Assembly: GCA_964439135.1 (NCBI GenBank) | Contig: CAYTNN010000090.1 | Location: 1-16,659, forward strand | Direction: 5' to 3' | DNA: 16,659 nt | Source of the DNA: JAFGPJ01 sp964439135 | Lineage (GTDB): Bacteria > Planctomycetota > Phycisphaerae > Sedimentisphaerales > Anaerobacaceae | In this document: positions 7,045-14,811 of the stretch, in pieces | How positions within the stretch are numbered: position 1 is the first letter of the stretch | Layout of the letters: each line of letters opens with the position of its first letter | The notes under the pieces: generated by a model | Databases searched by the model: none | Seen by the model: the letters and a program-made list of their open reading frames with translations, nothing else | What the model was told of the DNA's origin: nothing | Position numbers and translations under genes: made by a program

Positions 7045-9819
7045 ATGAGAAAAAGTGAAATACTTTCTGCCGGACTTTTCACAGCGGCGTATTTATTACT
7101 GGCGTGTTTTTCAAAGCCTGCCCCGGCAAACGAGGCGATCTGGATCGAAGGAGAGGATTATAAAACGTCCACTTTCGTTGAGACGCAGGGTGCAGGGTCG
7201 TGGTACCATAACGACAATATTACGAAGGACCTCTTGTCGCCGGGAGAGCCCGGTGTTTCCGATGGCGATTGGCATTCGCACTACACGAGCAACAATTACC
7301 AAGATTCCGGCACGGCGACGTACAGCTTTGCCGTAACCGAAGGCGGGAGCTATTCGTGGTGGATTCGGCTCAATCCGTTTCGCAACAGCGGCGGCGGTGC
7401 CGATTACAGCTACAGCATCGACGACGGGGCCTGGCAGGATATCGATTTATCTTTTGTCACCAACCAGCTTGACCTGGTCGATCCCGGCATCGACATACGC
7501 TTCATCGCGTGGACGTTCGGTGGTTCGATCGATTTGGCGCCGGGGTCGCACACGCTAAAAGTTCGCATCTCCGACCGTGACGGGGCGGATGAGCAAGGTC
7601 ACGGCGGCATCGATGCGATTGCTTTTACGAATTTTCCCTGGGCGCCCACGGGTGTTGTTCAGCCTAATCCGAATCCGCCGGCTCCCGGGCCGGATGACTG
7701 GTTCATATTGATGGCCGGGCCGGACCGGCATTCCCCTGATTCAATTATCGACATGAGTCAACTGATCGAAAAACCCGCCGGCAAGCACGGTTTCCTCAAA
7801 CAACACGGCAAGGATTTTGTTTTCGAGGAAGGCACTCCGGTAAAGTTCTGGGGAGTTGACGCCGGGATGACCGAGACGGCCGATTCGCAGCGTCGCCAGG
7901 CCCGGTTCTATGCCAAGCACGGCATCAACATGGTGCGCCAGCACCCGGTGCAAAGCGTGCTGGGCGTCCTGCAGTCGGGCGGCCGCAGCCGGCAATTCGA
8001 TCCCGCCAGACTGGACAGGTGGGACCGGTGGTTCTCGATCCTCAAGGAAAACGGTATCTACATGACCTGGTCTCTGTTCTACCCGCATGTAATCACGCCG
8101 GACGATGGCTATCCACAGAACCTTTATAATGAGCTGCCTAATAGTAGTGCCGGGAAAAGCACTTCGGGCGTTGTAGCTATCATGCAGGAGTTGCAGGACT
8201 CGGAGTGGCAGTGGGAGTGTGCGCTTCTCGAACATGTCAATCCATACACAGGGCTTGCCTATAAGGATGATCCGGCGCTGGCGATTGTCGAGGTACACAA
8301 CGAGGACAGCGTTTTCTGGCACGCTCCGCTCAATGATTTGGCCGAGTACGGCAACGGCAAGCTCGACCGTCACGCTGCGATCCTCGGCACCATGTGGATG
8401 AACTGGGTGAAGAAACGCTACAGCAATGACAGGAGTTTGAAGGTCGCCTGGGATGCCGGTAAAAGGTCCGATGATTCGGTCGATAATCCGAAGATGAAGA
8501 TGTACGGTGCATGGGAGATGGAAGTCGACGGTCCTCGCTGGAACAAGGACAGCGAAAAAAAGCGAATGGGCGACTTCATTCGTTTCTTAGCCGAACTCCA
8601 GCGTGATTACTACGAGCGACGACAGCAGCGGCTGCGCGAGCTGGGTTACAAGGCTGTAACGGTGACCACCGCCTGGAAGGCGGGCGGCCCGGCGGCGTCT
8701 GCGGCCAATCTCTGGACTGACGATGCGATGGACGCAATCGACCGCCATAATTACTTCGGCGGCGGCGCAGGCGGTCACAACATCACAGAAGGCTCGGTCA
8801 GCAACGACACCCACATGAACAAGGCCGGTCGAGGAATCCTTTCCAGCGGTCTCTGGCAGGTCGAGGACAAGCCCTTTATCATGACCGAATGGACGCAGAA
8901 ACCGCCCAACCAGTGGAAGGCTGAGATTGCGCCGTTGTTCGCGTTTTACGGCATGGGGCTCCAGGGGTGGGACGCATCCTACCACTTCGCCGCTTCCCGT
9001 GCGTTTATGGGCAATGGCTGGCCCGGCATGAGGTCCTATGTCACCTGCACTCCTCACTACATCGGCCAGTTCCCGGCGTTGGCCTTCGCCATCTATAACA
9101 ACCACTTAGATGAGGGCGATATTATCTCCGCTCGCCGGCTGTCAACCGGCGATATTTTCGCCGGCACCGATAAGCTCCAGCAGCAATTCGGCCCGACCGG
9201 TTACGATGAGAATGAATTGCTTGCTCACGGCGATACACCCGTAGAGGCTCTGGCCATAGGTCGCGTGACATTTAAGGTCGAGGACGGTCTGGAATCCTCC
9301 TATCTCGGCGAATTGTCCGCATATTGGGACCGGCAGTCGCAGACCATTCGAAGCAGCACCGGCCAGCTCACCTGGGATTACGGCAATAAAATTGTCACCA
9401 TCCATTCCGAGAAAACGCAGGGCGTTATCGGTTTTGCCGGCGGCCGCACGTTTGATCTGCCCGGCGTGACCGTCCGGATTGGAACGACGCCCTTTGTCAG
9501 CTTGCTGTTTACGCCGCTGGATGACAAGCCCCTGATCGAGTCAGGGCACATTCTTATTACCGCCATGGCGCAGGACAAACAGCTCGGGACGGTTTATAAT
9601 GAAGACGGCACCAACCTCATCGAGACGGGCGGGCCTCCTTTGTTACTTGAGCCGGTACAAGCGACCCTCACATTCAAAGGCGATCCTCTGACGTCGGTGA
9701 ATGTCGTCGATGTTTATGGTGTGCCTACGGCTCAAAAAGTCGAGCGCACAGATAATTCCTTCGAAATTAACGGACGCTATGCTACCTACTATTACCAGGT
9801 AAAACGCATTGTTGAATAA
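7045..9819 (+). CDS. Exported clan GH-A-like glycoside hydrolase with N-terminal carbohydrate-binding domain
   Basis: A 924-residue exported enzyme. The N-terminus is a signal sequence with two possible processing sites: a lipobox-like LLAC ending at C21, or signal peptidase I cleavage after APA just before NEA. Residues about 32-200 form a CBM6/35-like beta sandwich (IWIEGEDYKTS, SYSWWIRLNPF, HTLKVRISDRDG, GGIDAIAFTN). A proline-rich linker leads to a TIM-barrel region with VKFWGVDAGM, ARFYAKHGINMVRQH and RWDRWFSILKENGIYMTW. The likely acid/base is E420 in VEVHNEDSVFW and the likely nucleophile is E615 in FIMTEW, as in retaining clan GH-A enzymes. A C-terminal beta region follows from about 740. 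I cannot assign a GH family or substrate. AAGGA at 7032-7036 lies eight bases before the ATG. The gene is convergent with tatC, 27 bases away. Confidence 0.8.
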   Translation: MRKSEILSAGLFTAAYLLLACFSKPAPANEAIWIEGEDYKTSTFVETQGAGSWYHNDNITKDLLSPGEPGVSDGDWHSHYTSNNYQDSGTATYSFAVTEGGSYSWWIRLNPFRNSGGGADYSYSIDDGAWQDIDLSFVTNQLDLVDPGIDIRFIAWTFGGSIDLAPGSHTLKVRISDRDGADEQGHGGIDAIAFTNFPWAPTGVVQPNPNPPAPGPDDWFILMAGPDRHSPDSIIDMSQLIEKPAGKHGFLKQHGKDFVFEEGTPVKFWGVDAGMTETADSQRRQARFYAKHGINMVRQHPVQSVLGVLQSGGRSRQFDPARLDRWDRWFSILKENGIYMTWSLFYPHVITPDDGYPQNLYNELPNSSAGKSTSGVVAIMQELQDSEWQWECALLEHVNPYTGLAYKDDPALAIVEVHNEDSVFWHAPLNDLAEYGNGKLDRHAAILGTMWMNWVKKRYSNDRSLKVAWDAGKRSDDSVDNPKMKMYGAWEMEVDGPRWNKDSEKKRMGDFIRFLAELQRDYYERRQQRLRELGYKAVTVTTAWKAGGPAASAANLWTDDAMDAIDRHNYFGGGAGGHNITEGSVSNDTHMNKAGRGILSSGLWQVEDKPFIMTEWTQKPPNQWKAEIAPLFAFYGMGLQGWDASYHFAASRAFMGNGWPGMRSYVTCTPHYIGQFPALAFAIYNNHLDEGDIISARRLSTGDIFAGTDKLQQQFGPTGYDENELLAHGDTPVEALAIGRVTFKVEDGLESSYLGELSAYWDRQSQTIRSSTGQLTWDYGNKIVTIHSEKTQGVIGFAGGRTFDLPGVTVRIGTTPFVSLLFTPLDDKPLIESGHILITAMAQDKQLGTVYNEDGTNLIETGGPPLLLEPVQATLTFKGDPLTSVNVVDVYGVPTAQKVERTDNSFEINGRYATYYYQVKRIVE

Positions 9820-9846
9820 GATGCAGTCGTTAGGCCCATGACGTGA

Positions 9847-10851
9847 TTATGTGGTTTTCGCTTGCGATTTCCTCTTGCGTTCCGCAAATACACTGAGGAG
9901 TATGCCCAGTTCAAACAGAAGGTATAGAGGTATAGCAAGAGTGACTTGAGAGATTGGGTCCGGTGGAGTGGCCATTGCAGCTATAATAAATATGCCGAGC
10001 AGAACAAATTTCCTTGATTTACGCAGGGCCTGGATTGAGACAAGACCCGTTCTGTTAAGAAAGAAGATCGCAACCGGAGTCTGAAACGCCGCACCGAAAA
10101 CCAGCATGAGCATCGTGATAAATGAAATATAGTCGGCAAAAGTGAAATTGGACCTTGCGTCAAGCACGCCTTCATTAAACTTCACAAGGAAACCGAGCGT
10201 TAGCGGTGCCACAACAAAAAGGAAGAACAAAGCACCGATGACAAACAGCACTGCGGAAAATGGTACGGCTGAGTGAACGTATTTTTTCTCATGGGGGTAA
10301 AGTCCAGCAGCTATGAACATCCATATATGATAGAAGACCCAGGGGGACGACAGGATCAGACCGGCCATCAATGCGATTTTGATATAACTGATGAAGCCGG
10401 CAGCCGGGCTGAGTATTTGAAGACGACGTTCAGGAGATGTCTGATTCCCCGGCGGACGGATGGTTGAGTAGTTCGGATCGTTAAACAATGCCAAAATAGC
10501 CTCTGTACAAAACTTCTGCACGAATTCCTCAGTTTTCGGTTCAATGTTTTGGGTGTTTGGGTCGGCGGCCAGTTTCCGGCGAGCATTGTTAAAAAGATTA
10601 TTTAAAAGCTTTATTGTCTCTTCATCTGTTTGAGACTTGTTATCAGATGCCTGAAATACTTTGGTATATGGCCTTTCGATGAACTTGATAATTCGCGTGC
10701 CGAAGAGGAGGCATATCCCTGTTCCGATGAGCAATCCGGTAATAGCAAGAATCAAACGCCCTCGCAACTCTTCGAGGTGGTCGCCCAGACTCATTGTGGA
10801 GCTGAGAGGGTCTTGAGGCTTTTTTTTCTTCTTTTTTTTGTTTTTGCCCAT
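9847..10851 (-). CDS. tatC: Sec-independent protein translocase TatC, enlarged
   Basis: Core membrane receptor of the twin-arginine system, which recognises RR signal peptides and exports folded proteins. Conserved landmarks are HLEELRGRL (25-33), SPWVFYHIWMFIAAGLYPHEKK, and the late TPPDPISQ and AIPLYLLFELGI motifs, with six expected membrane helices. At 334 residues it exceeds the usual 240-260. The excess has two sources: an N-terminal extension with K5-K11 encoded by two A8 runs, and a hydrophilic insert in the first extracytoplasmic loop (about residues 67-148). The common FI.PGLY proline is alanine here, while the following glutamate (HEKK) is kept. M20, just before the core, is a possible alternative start; neither start shows a clear Shine-Dalgarno sequence. 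It lies 44 bases after tatA and is almost certainly co-transcribed with it. Confidence 0.95.
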   Translation of the reverse strand: MGKNKKKKKKKPQDPLSSTMSLGDHLEELRGRLILAITGLLIGTGICLLFGTRIIKFIERPYTKVFQASDNKSQTDEETIKLLNNLFNNARRKLAADPNTQNIEPKTEEFVQKFCTEAILALFNDPNYSTIRPPGNQTSPERRLQILSPAAGFISYIKIALMAGLILSSPWVFYHIWMFIAAGLYPHEKKYVHSAVPFSAVLFVIGALFFLFVVAPLTLGFLVKFNEGVLDARSNFTFADYISFITMLMLVFGAAFQTPVAIFFLNRTGLVSIQALRKSRKFVLLGIFIIAAMATPPDPISQVTLAIPLYLLFELGILLSVFAERKRKSQAKTT

Positions 10852-10895
10852 TTTATAGACAAGGCGAGTCCGCGAGGCTTCGGGACTTAGGCGAG

Positions 10896-11168
10896 TTAGC
10901 TCATCGAATCTTTGGTATCGTCCAGGCCGGCGGCGCTTTTGGTCTCTTTGGCCACATCATCACCGATTTTCCTGACGTCGTTGACCAGTTCGTCCTTGGT
11001 TTCCTCTACTTCGCTGACTCCCTTTTTGAACTCGGTCAGACTCTTACCCAGACCTCGGGCAATCTCGGGCAGCCGCCTGCCGAATAGAAGCACCGCGATA
11101 ACAAGAATAATGATAAGCTCGAAGGGCCCAGGTGTCCAAAAGCCCAAATATTGCATATATTCAGTCAT
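10896..11168 (-). CDS. tatA: Tat translocase pore subunit TatA (TatA/B type)
   Basis: A 90-residue subunit of the twin-arginine export system. It has a short N-terminal segment, one membrane helix (about 16-30, FELIIILVIAVLLFG) ending in the conserved F29-G30, then the amphipathic helix RRLPEIARGLGKSLTEFKKG, and an acidic, charged tail rich in D, E and K. No second TatA/TatB gene is in view, so it may serve both roles as in minimal TatAC systems; TatB could also lie elsewhere. P15 and E17 beside the helix start fit either TatA or TatB. The start is well supported: AGGAGA lies six bases before the ATG, and a near-perfect promoter lies just upstream. It is the first gene of a tatA-tatC operon on the minus strand. 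Confidence 0.95.
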   Translation of the reverse strand: MTEYMQYLGFWTPGPFELIIILVIAVLLFGRRLPEIARGLGKSLTEFKKGVSEVEETKDELVNDVRKIGDDVAKETKSAAGLDDTKDSMS

Positions 11169-11197
11169 TTTAAGTCTCCTTATAATTCAATCGCGAT

Positions 11198-11227
11198 ATT
11201 ATAACGCGATATGAATTGCTTTGTCAA
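11198..11227 (-). promoter_or_regulatory. Consensus sigma70-type promoter of the tatA-tatC operon
   Basis: On the minus strand TTGACA (11227-11222) and TATAAT (11203-11198) both match the consensus perfectly, with an 18-base spacer. Transcription would start near 11191, giving a short leader of about 22 bases that holds the AGGAGA ribosome site of tatA. This is the best promoter in the window and suggests strong constitutive expression. Confidence 0.8.
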
Positions 11228-11637
11228 CTATACATTTCGTCAAATACTTTTTACACAGACAAGAGCCGGGCAGTATAATCCGTCTCCGTATCGAGGTCAA
11301 GTAAACTCTGCTGGAAATATTCGCATTAAAATTATTATGTGAAATGATGCTATCGCTAATCAGCGGATTCCTCGTCGGACGTTTTTTTGGGGAACAGGCT
11401 ACGGATTTGGTCTTCATGCTGGAATAGACATCTGTAATCCCTTAATAGCATCATTATAATTGATATTCTGCTTCTTATCGGTCTCGGCGCTTTCGCAACA
11501 AAGACAGGTAGAGGTATGAGTGCCGGAATGAGATTTCCAGGTTTGTACCGGATTTATAAGTCGCAAAAAAATGCGTTTTTTTAAGAACATAAGTGTTTTG
11601 CTACCAGATGTTTACATTCTTCGTATTGCGATTTTCC
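11228..11637. other. AT-rich intergenic stretch, no supported gene
   Basis: About 410 bases between the tat promoter and the candidate small transcription unit. I find no recognisable protein, tRNA or riboswitch. Two very short ORFs exist on the plus strand: 11516-11584, 22 residues, preceded by AGGTAGAGGT; and 11608-11679, 23 hydrophobic residues, running past the end of this stretch. Neither is supported by more than its start. A four-base stem CGCA/TGCG with an A6 loop followed by T7 (11562-11582) resembles a minimal terminator but is too short to call. Confidence 0.4.
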
Positions 11638-11666
11638 TTGCTTTTATTGCCCCTTTCGGTTATGAT
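11638..11666 (+). promoter_or_regulatory. Candidate promoter of a small transcription unit
   Basis: TTGCTT (11638-11643) and TATGAT (11661-11666) have a 17-base spacer. The -10 matches five of six consensus positions, the -35 three. It would start transcription near 11673, ahead of a short hydrophobic ORF and a clear terminator at 11843-11870. The call depends mostly on this arrangement. Confidence 0.3.
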
Positions 11667-11707
11667 AATAACATCGTAAGAGAAGAAATTATTTGACGTA
11701 TTGTTTT

Positions 11708-11815
11708 ATGGGGTGCTCGATGAAAAAGTTTTATTATGAAACTTGGCTTCCATTTGCATTTAACAAGAGGCGGATTTTGATTCTGGCAATTGCAAGCTAT
11801 ATCGCTTTGTGCTGA
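11708..11815 (+). CDS. Putative small hydrophobic protein (31-35 residues)
   Basis: A short frame with two possible starts, ATG at 11708 (35 residues) or 11720 (31 residues, beginning MKKFYYETWLPFAF). Residues after the basic NKRR motif are hydrophobic (ILILAIASYIALC), so a single membrane segment is possible. The ribosome site is poor (GGGG just before the second ATG). It ends 27 bases before an intrinsic terminator and lies about 35 bases after a predicted transcription start. I do not recognise it. It may be a genuine small membrane peptide, a leader peptide, or a chance frame inside a small RNA. Confidence 0.3.
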   Translation: MGCSMKKFYYETWLPFAFNKRRILILAIASYIALC

Positions 11816-11842
11816 ATATTCATCGAGTTATTGATTTTTAGG

Positions 11843-11870
11843 AGCCGCTTATCTCTGAGCGGCTTTTTTT
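11843..11870 (+). terminator. Intrinsic terminator
   Basis: AGCCGCT (11843-11849) pairs perfectly with AGCGGCT (11858-11864) across an 8-base loop. The last T of the stem starts a run of seven T. This is a textbook rho-independent terminator on the plus strand. No recognised gene lies upstream on this strand for more than 2 kb, so it must end the small transcript proposed here, or shield hldD from read-through. Confidence 0.85.
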
Positions 11871-11959
11871 ATGCGCCTGGAGGGCATAAATATTTGACAT
11901 ATCCGGAACGGCAAATTAAGCTCATGGAAAATCAAACTGGACAATAAGGAAGTTGCATA

Positions 11960-12937
11960 ATGATTATAGTCACCGGGGGTGCCGGCTTTATCGGTTCGGC
12001 ACTGATTGCCGAGCTGAACAGAAGACAAATTAGCGACATCCTTGTCGTTGACGAGCTTGGCAAGGACCAGAAGTGGAAGAATCTGCGGAATCTGTCTTTT
12101 GCCGATTATGTCGAGAAAGACGATTTTCTGGAGTTGGTGATTGAAGGCAAGCTCGATAGCCCGGTTGATGTCATCTTTCATCTTGGCGCCTGCTCGGACA
12201 CCACGGAAACGAACGCCTCCTACCTTGTTAAGAACAACTACGAATACAGCAAGCTTTTGGCCCAATGGGCGACGGATACCGATATTCGTTTTATCTACGC
12301 CTCCAGCGCGGCGACCTATGGAGACGGTTTGGCCGGCTTCAGCGACGACGAAGATAAGATTGAGGTCTTAAGGCCTTTGAATATGTATGGCTATTCCAAG
12401 CACTTGTTTGATATGTGGGCCCGCCGGGCCGGGCTGTTAAGCAAGATTGCAGGCCTGAAATACTTTAACGTCTTCGGGCCGAACGAGTATCACAAGGGTG
12501 ATATGATGAGCTTTGTCGTCAAGGCCTACGAGCAGATTGAAACGACCGGCAAAGTCTGCCTGTTCAAATCTTACCAGCAGGAATATGCCGACGGTGAACA
12601 AGTGCGGGATTTTCTGTACGTCAAGGATGCGGTCAATATGACGCTGTTCTTTTTCGACAATCCGTATATCAATGGAATCTTTAATATCGGCACCGGCGAA
12701 ACCCGCACCTGGAATGATTTAGTCATCGCTGTTTTTGTGTCAATGGGAAGAAAACCGGAAATCGAGTATATCGAAATGCCCGCTTCAATCCGCAATCAAT
12801 ATCAATACTTCACTCAGGCCGATCTGTCCAAACTTCGCAAAGCCGGTTACAGTAAACAGACAACGCCTCTCGAAGAAGCAATCAGGGATTATATCCAAAA
12901 CTATCTCGAAAAAGGTCTGTATCTGACCGGAACTTAG
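11960..12937 (+). CDS. hldD: ADP-L-glycero-D-manno-heptose 6-epimerase (HldD/RfaD type)
   Basis: Cytoplasmic NADP-dependent epimerase of the extended short-chain dehydrogenase family. It converts ADP-D-glycero-D-manno-heptose to the L-glycero form for lipopolysaccharide core or other surface heptose glycans. The Rossmann motif is TGGAGFIG (5-12). Family-specific signatures are HLGACSDTTE, YASSAATYG with S116, YGYSK giving Y143 and K147 as the YxxxK pair, and FNVFGPNEYHKGDMMS. The C-terminal FTQADLSKLRKAGY also matches the E. coli enzyme closely. The length of 325 residues is close to the usual 310. The start is supported by AAGGAAG seven bases upstream. No other heptose gene is in view. A membrane protein gene follows after 26 bases and is probably co-transcribed. 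Confidence 0.93.
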   Translation: MIIVTGGAGFIGSALIAELNRRQISDILVVDELGKDQKWKNLRNLSFADYVEKDDFLELVIEGKLDSPVDVIFHLGACSDTTETNASYLVKNNYEYSKLLAQWATDTDIRFIYASSAATYGDGLAGFSDDEDKIEVLRPLNMYGYSKHLFDMWARRAGLLSKIAGLKYFNVFGPNEYHKGDMMSFVVKAYEQIETTGKVCLFKSYQQEYADGEQVRDFLYVKDAVNMTLFFFDNPYINGIFNIGTGETRTWNDLVIAVFVSMGRKPEIEYIEMPASIRNQYQYFTQADLSKLRKAGYSKQTTPLEEAIRDYIQNYLEKGLYLTGT

Positions 12938-12963
12938 CAATTACCTGCTGAAGCAATATTTAA

Positions 12964-13485
12964 ATGCCTTTTACGCCGTATCATTTTGGGCCCAGTGGAT
13001 TTATCGGGTTTGTATTTGGGAAGTGGATCGACCTGCCGGTGTTTGTCCTTGCCAATGTCATTGTCGACGTTGAGGTTTTGATCATAGGGTTATTTGGGCT
13101 CGGATGGCCGATGCACCGATATTGTCATACGCTGTTGATTGGCGCGGTAGTCGGTGCGCTCTGGGGCGTCGCGGCATATCCGATGCGGAATTTATTCCAG
13201 AGCCTAATGAGAATATTCTACATACCTTACCAGACAAGTTTACGAAAAATGGTCATTTCCGGCGTCCTGGGTGTTTGGCTGCATGTTTTGATCGATGGAT
13301 CCTATCACTTTGACGTAAAAATGTTCTGGCCTCATAAAACCATGTGGCTGTGGCGGATGACGCATGAGCACATCAGCGAAAAGCAAATAGAAACTATATG
13401 TATTTTATTTATTATAGCAGCTTTTGTTTTATACATATTGGCCGTTACCGTATTTCGAAGGAATTGGATTAAAGGCGATGAGTGA
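12964..13485 (+). CDS. YdjM-like integral membrane protein
   Basis: A 173-residue protein with about four membrane segments (near 24-45, 56-72, 97-112 and 143-163). It starts MPFTPYHFGPSGFIGF and holds scattered conserved-looking polar residues: H7, D35, H51 and H55 (HRYCHTLL), H107, D111 and H115 (LHVLIDGSYHF), then FWPHKT. This pattern of His and Asp inside or next to membrane helices resembles the YdjM/DUF457 group, often called membrane-bound metal-dependent hydrolases. No activity is established for the group, and the assignment is by pattern only. It lies 26 bases after hldD without a clear ribosome site, so translation may depend on the upstream gene. A new promoter for tyrS begins just after its stop codon. 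Confidence 0.75.
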   Translation: MPFTPYHFGPSGFIGFVFGKWIDLPVFVLANVIVDVEVLIIGLFGLGWPMHRYCHTLLIGAVVGALWGVAAYPMRNLFQSLMRIFYIPYQTSLRKMVISGVLGVWLHVLIDGSYHFDVKMFWPHKTMWLWRMTHEHISEKQIETICILFIIAAFVLYILAVTVFRRNWIKGDE

Positions 13486-13488
13486 TAC

Positions 13489-13517
13489 TTGCATGTTTTC
13501 CGCTTACCCCTTATAAT
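13489..13517 (+). promoter_or_regulatory. Probable promoter of tyrS
   Basis: TATAAT at 13512-13517 is a perfect -10. TTGCAT at 13489-13494, 17 bases upstream, is a partial -35 with three matches. It lies between the end of the membrane protein gene and tyrS, predicting a leader of about 47 bases. No T-box structure is evident in so short a leader. Confidence 0.5.
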
Positions 13518-13570
13518 AGTGCCTCCTGAAAGTTATTATTAAGCTTTGTGTTATTTGTGGAACCAGATTT

Positions 13571-14782
13571 ATGTCAGAAATAATAGCAGAACAAATCCAG
13601 TTATTAAAACGCGGCACAGTTGAAATCTTTACCGAGGCCGAATTAGCTCAGAAGCTTACGGAGGCGTCCGGGGCGGGCAGGCAGTTGCGAATCAAGCTGG
13701 GCCTGGACCCGACCAGTCCGGATATCCATCTCGGCCATACGGTTGTATTGCGGAAAATGCGCCAGTTCCAGGATCTCGGCCATAAGGCGGTTCTAATCAT
13801 CGGGGACTACACTGCGCGGATTGGCGATCCTTCCGGCCAGAACACGACTAGGCCGGTGCTCTCGCCCGAGCAGATAAATGCGAATGCGAAGACATATTTC
13901 GAACAGGCGGGAAAAATCCTTGATACGTCCGAGCAGAAGCTCGAAATCAGGCATAACAGCGAATGGCTGGAGAAGCTCACTTTGATGGAGCTGATTCAGA
14001 TAGCGGCAAAGAAAACGATCGCCCAGATGCTCCAGCGAGATACGTTCAAGAAACGCCTGCAGGCTGATGTGGATGTTTACACGCACGAATTCCTTTACCC
14101 GCTGATGCAGGGCTACGATTCGGTTATGATCGAAAGCGACGTCGAGCTTGGCGGCACCGACCAGACCTTCAATAATCTTGTCGGTCGTGATATTCAAAAG
14201 GGATACGGCCAACAACCTCAGATTGTAATAACTATGCCGATCCTCGTGGGCTTAGACGGCAAAGAAAAAATGAGCAAATCCAAAGATAATTACATCGGCG
14301 TCACCGACGAGCCTAACGATATGTTCGGCAAGGTGATGAGCATATCCGATGATTTGATGGAGAATTATTTCACGCTGCTGACCGGCCTGCCGGCTGAGAG
14401 AATCGCCGAACTTGTCGATCCCGGAAAAACACACCCGAAAGAGGCGAAGGTTCTGCTGGGCAAGATGATTGTTAGTCAGTTCTACGGCGAAGAGGCCGCC
14501 GAAGCCGCTGCCGCCGAATTCGAGAAAGTCTTTGCCCGAGGCCAATTGCCCGAGGAAATCCCGGTAGTTGAAATGCCCGCTGAACCGATCGCTGCCAGCA
14601 AACTTTTACTTGCCTGCAAACTTGTATCGAGCGGCGGCGAAGCAAAACGAATGATAAAGCAATCGGCGGCAAGTATCGACGGCGAAAAACTGACCGATCC
14701 GAACGCTGAAATCACACCTAAAGACGGAGCCGTCATCCGCGTAGGCAAACGAAAATTCGCCCGGCTAAAAGTCAATGTTTAG
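13571..14782 (+). CDS. tyrS: Tyrosine--tRNA ligase
   Basis: Class I aminoacyl-tRNA synthetase that charges tRNA-Tyr with tyrosine. The HIGH motif is HLGH at 53-56, within LGLDPTSPDIHLGHTVVLRK. The KMSKS loop is exact at 233-237. Other family landmarks are IGDYTARIGDPSG and VELGGTDQTFN. The C-terminal 60-70 residues (ASKLLLACKLVSSGGEAKRM to IRVGKRKFARLKV) form the S4-like RNA-binding domain. The 403-residue length is normal, and the DPTSPDIHLGH form resembles the TyrZ-like branch more than the E. coli TyrS branch. The ribosome site is weak (GTGGAA upstream). It is convergent with the next gene, whose stop is 29 bases away, and no clear terminator separates them. Confidence 0.96.
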   Translation: MSEIIAEQIQLLKRGTVEIFTEAELAQKLTEASGAGRQLRIKLGLDPTSPDIHLGHTVVLRKMRQFQDLGHKAVLIIGDYTARIGDPSGQNTTRPVLSPEQINANAKTYFEQAGKILDTSEQKLEIRHNSEWLEKLTLMELIQIAAKKTIAQMLQRDTFKKRLQADVDVYTHEFLYPLMQGYDSVMIESDVELGGTDQTFNNLVGRDIQKGYGQQPQIVITMPILVGLDGKEKMSKSKDNYIGVTDEPNDMFGKVMSISDDLMENYFTLLTGLPAERIAELVDPGKTHPKEAKVLLGKMIVSQFYGEEAAEAAAAEFEKVFARGQLPEEIPVVEMPAEPIAASKLLLACKLVSSGGEAKRMIKQSAASIDGEKLTDPNAEITPKDGAVIRVGKRKFARLKVNV

Positions 14783-14811
14783 TCGGAGGTTTTATCGCCG
14801 GTTCCGCAATA

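Noticed and set aside
11199..11417. 72-residue minus-strand frame upstream of tatA
   Set aside because: It overlaps the near-perfect tat promoter and has no ribosome site or protein-like pattern.
11562..11582. CGCA-A6-TGCG-T7 minimal terminator
   Set aside because: A four-base stem is below what I would accept, although the T7 run is suggestive.
11894..11922. TTGACA upstream of hldD as a -35 element
   Set aside because: The hexamer at the proper distance (TAAGCT) matches only three of six -10 positions.
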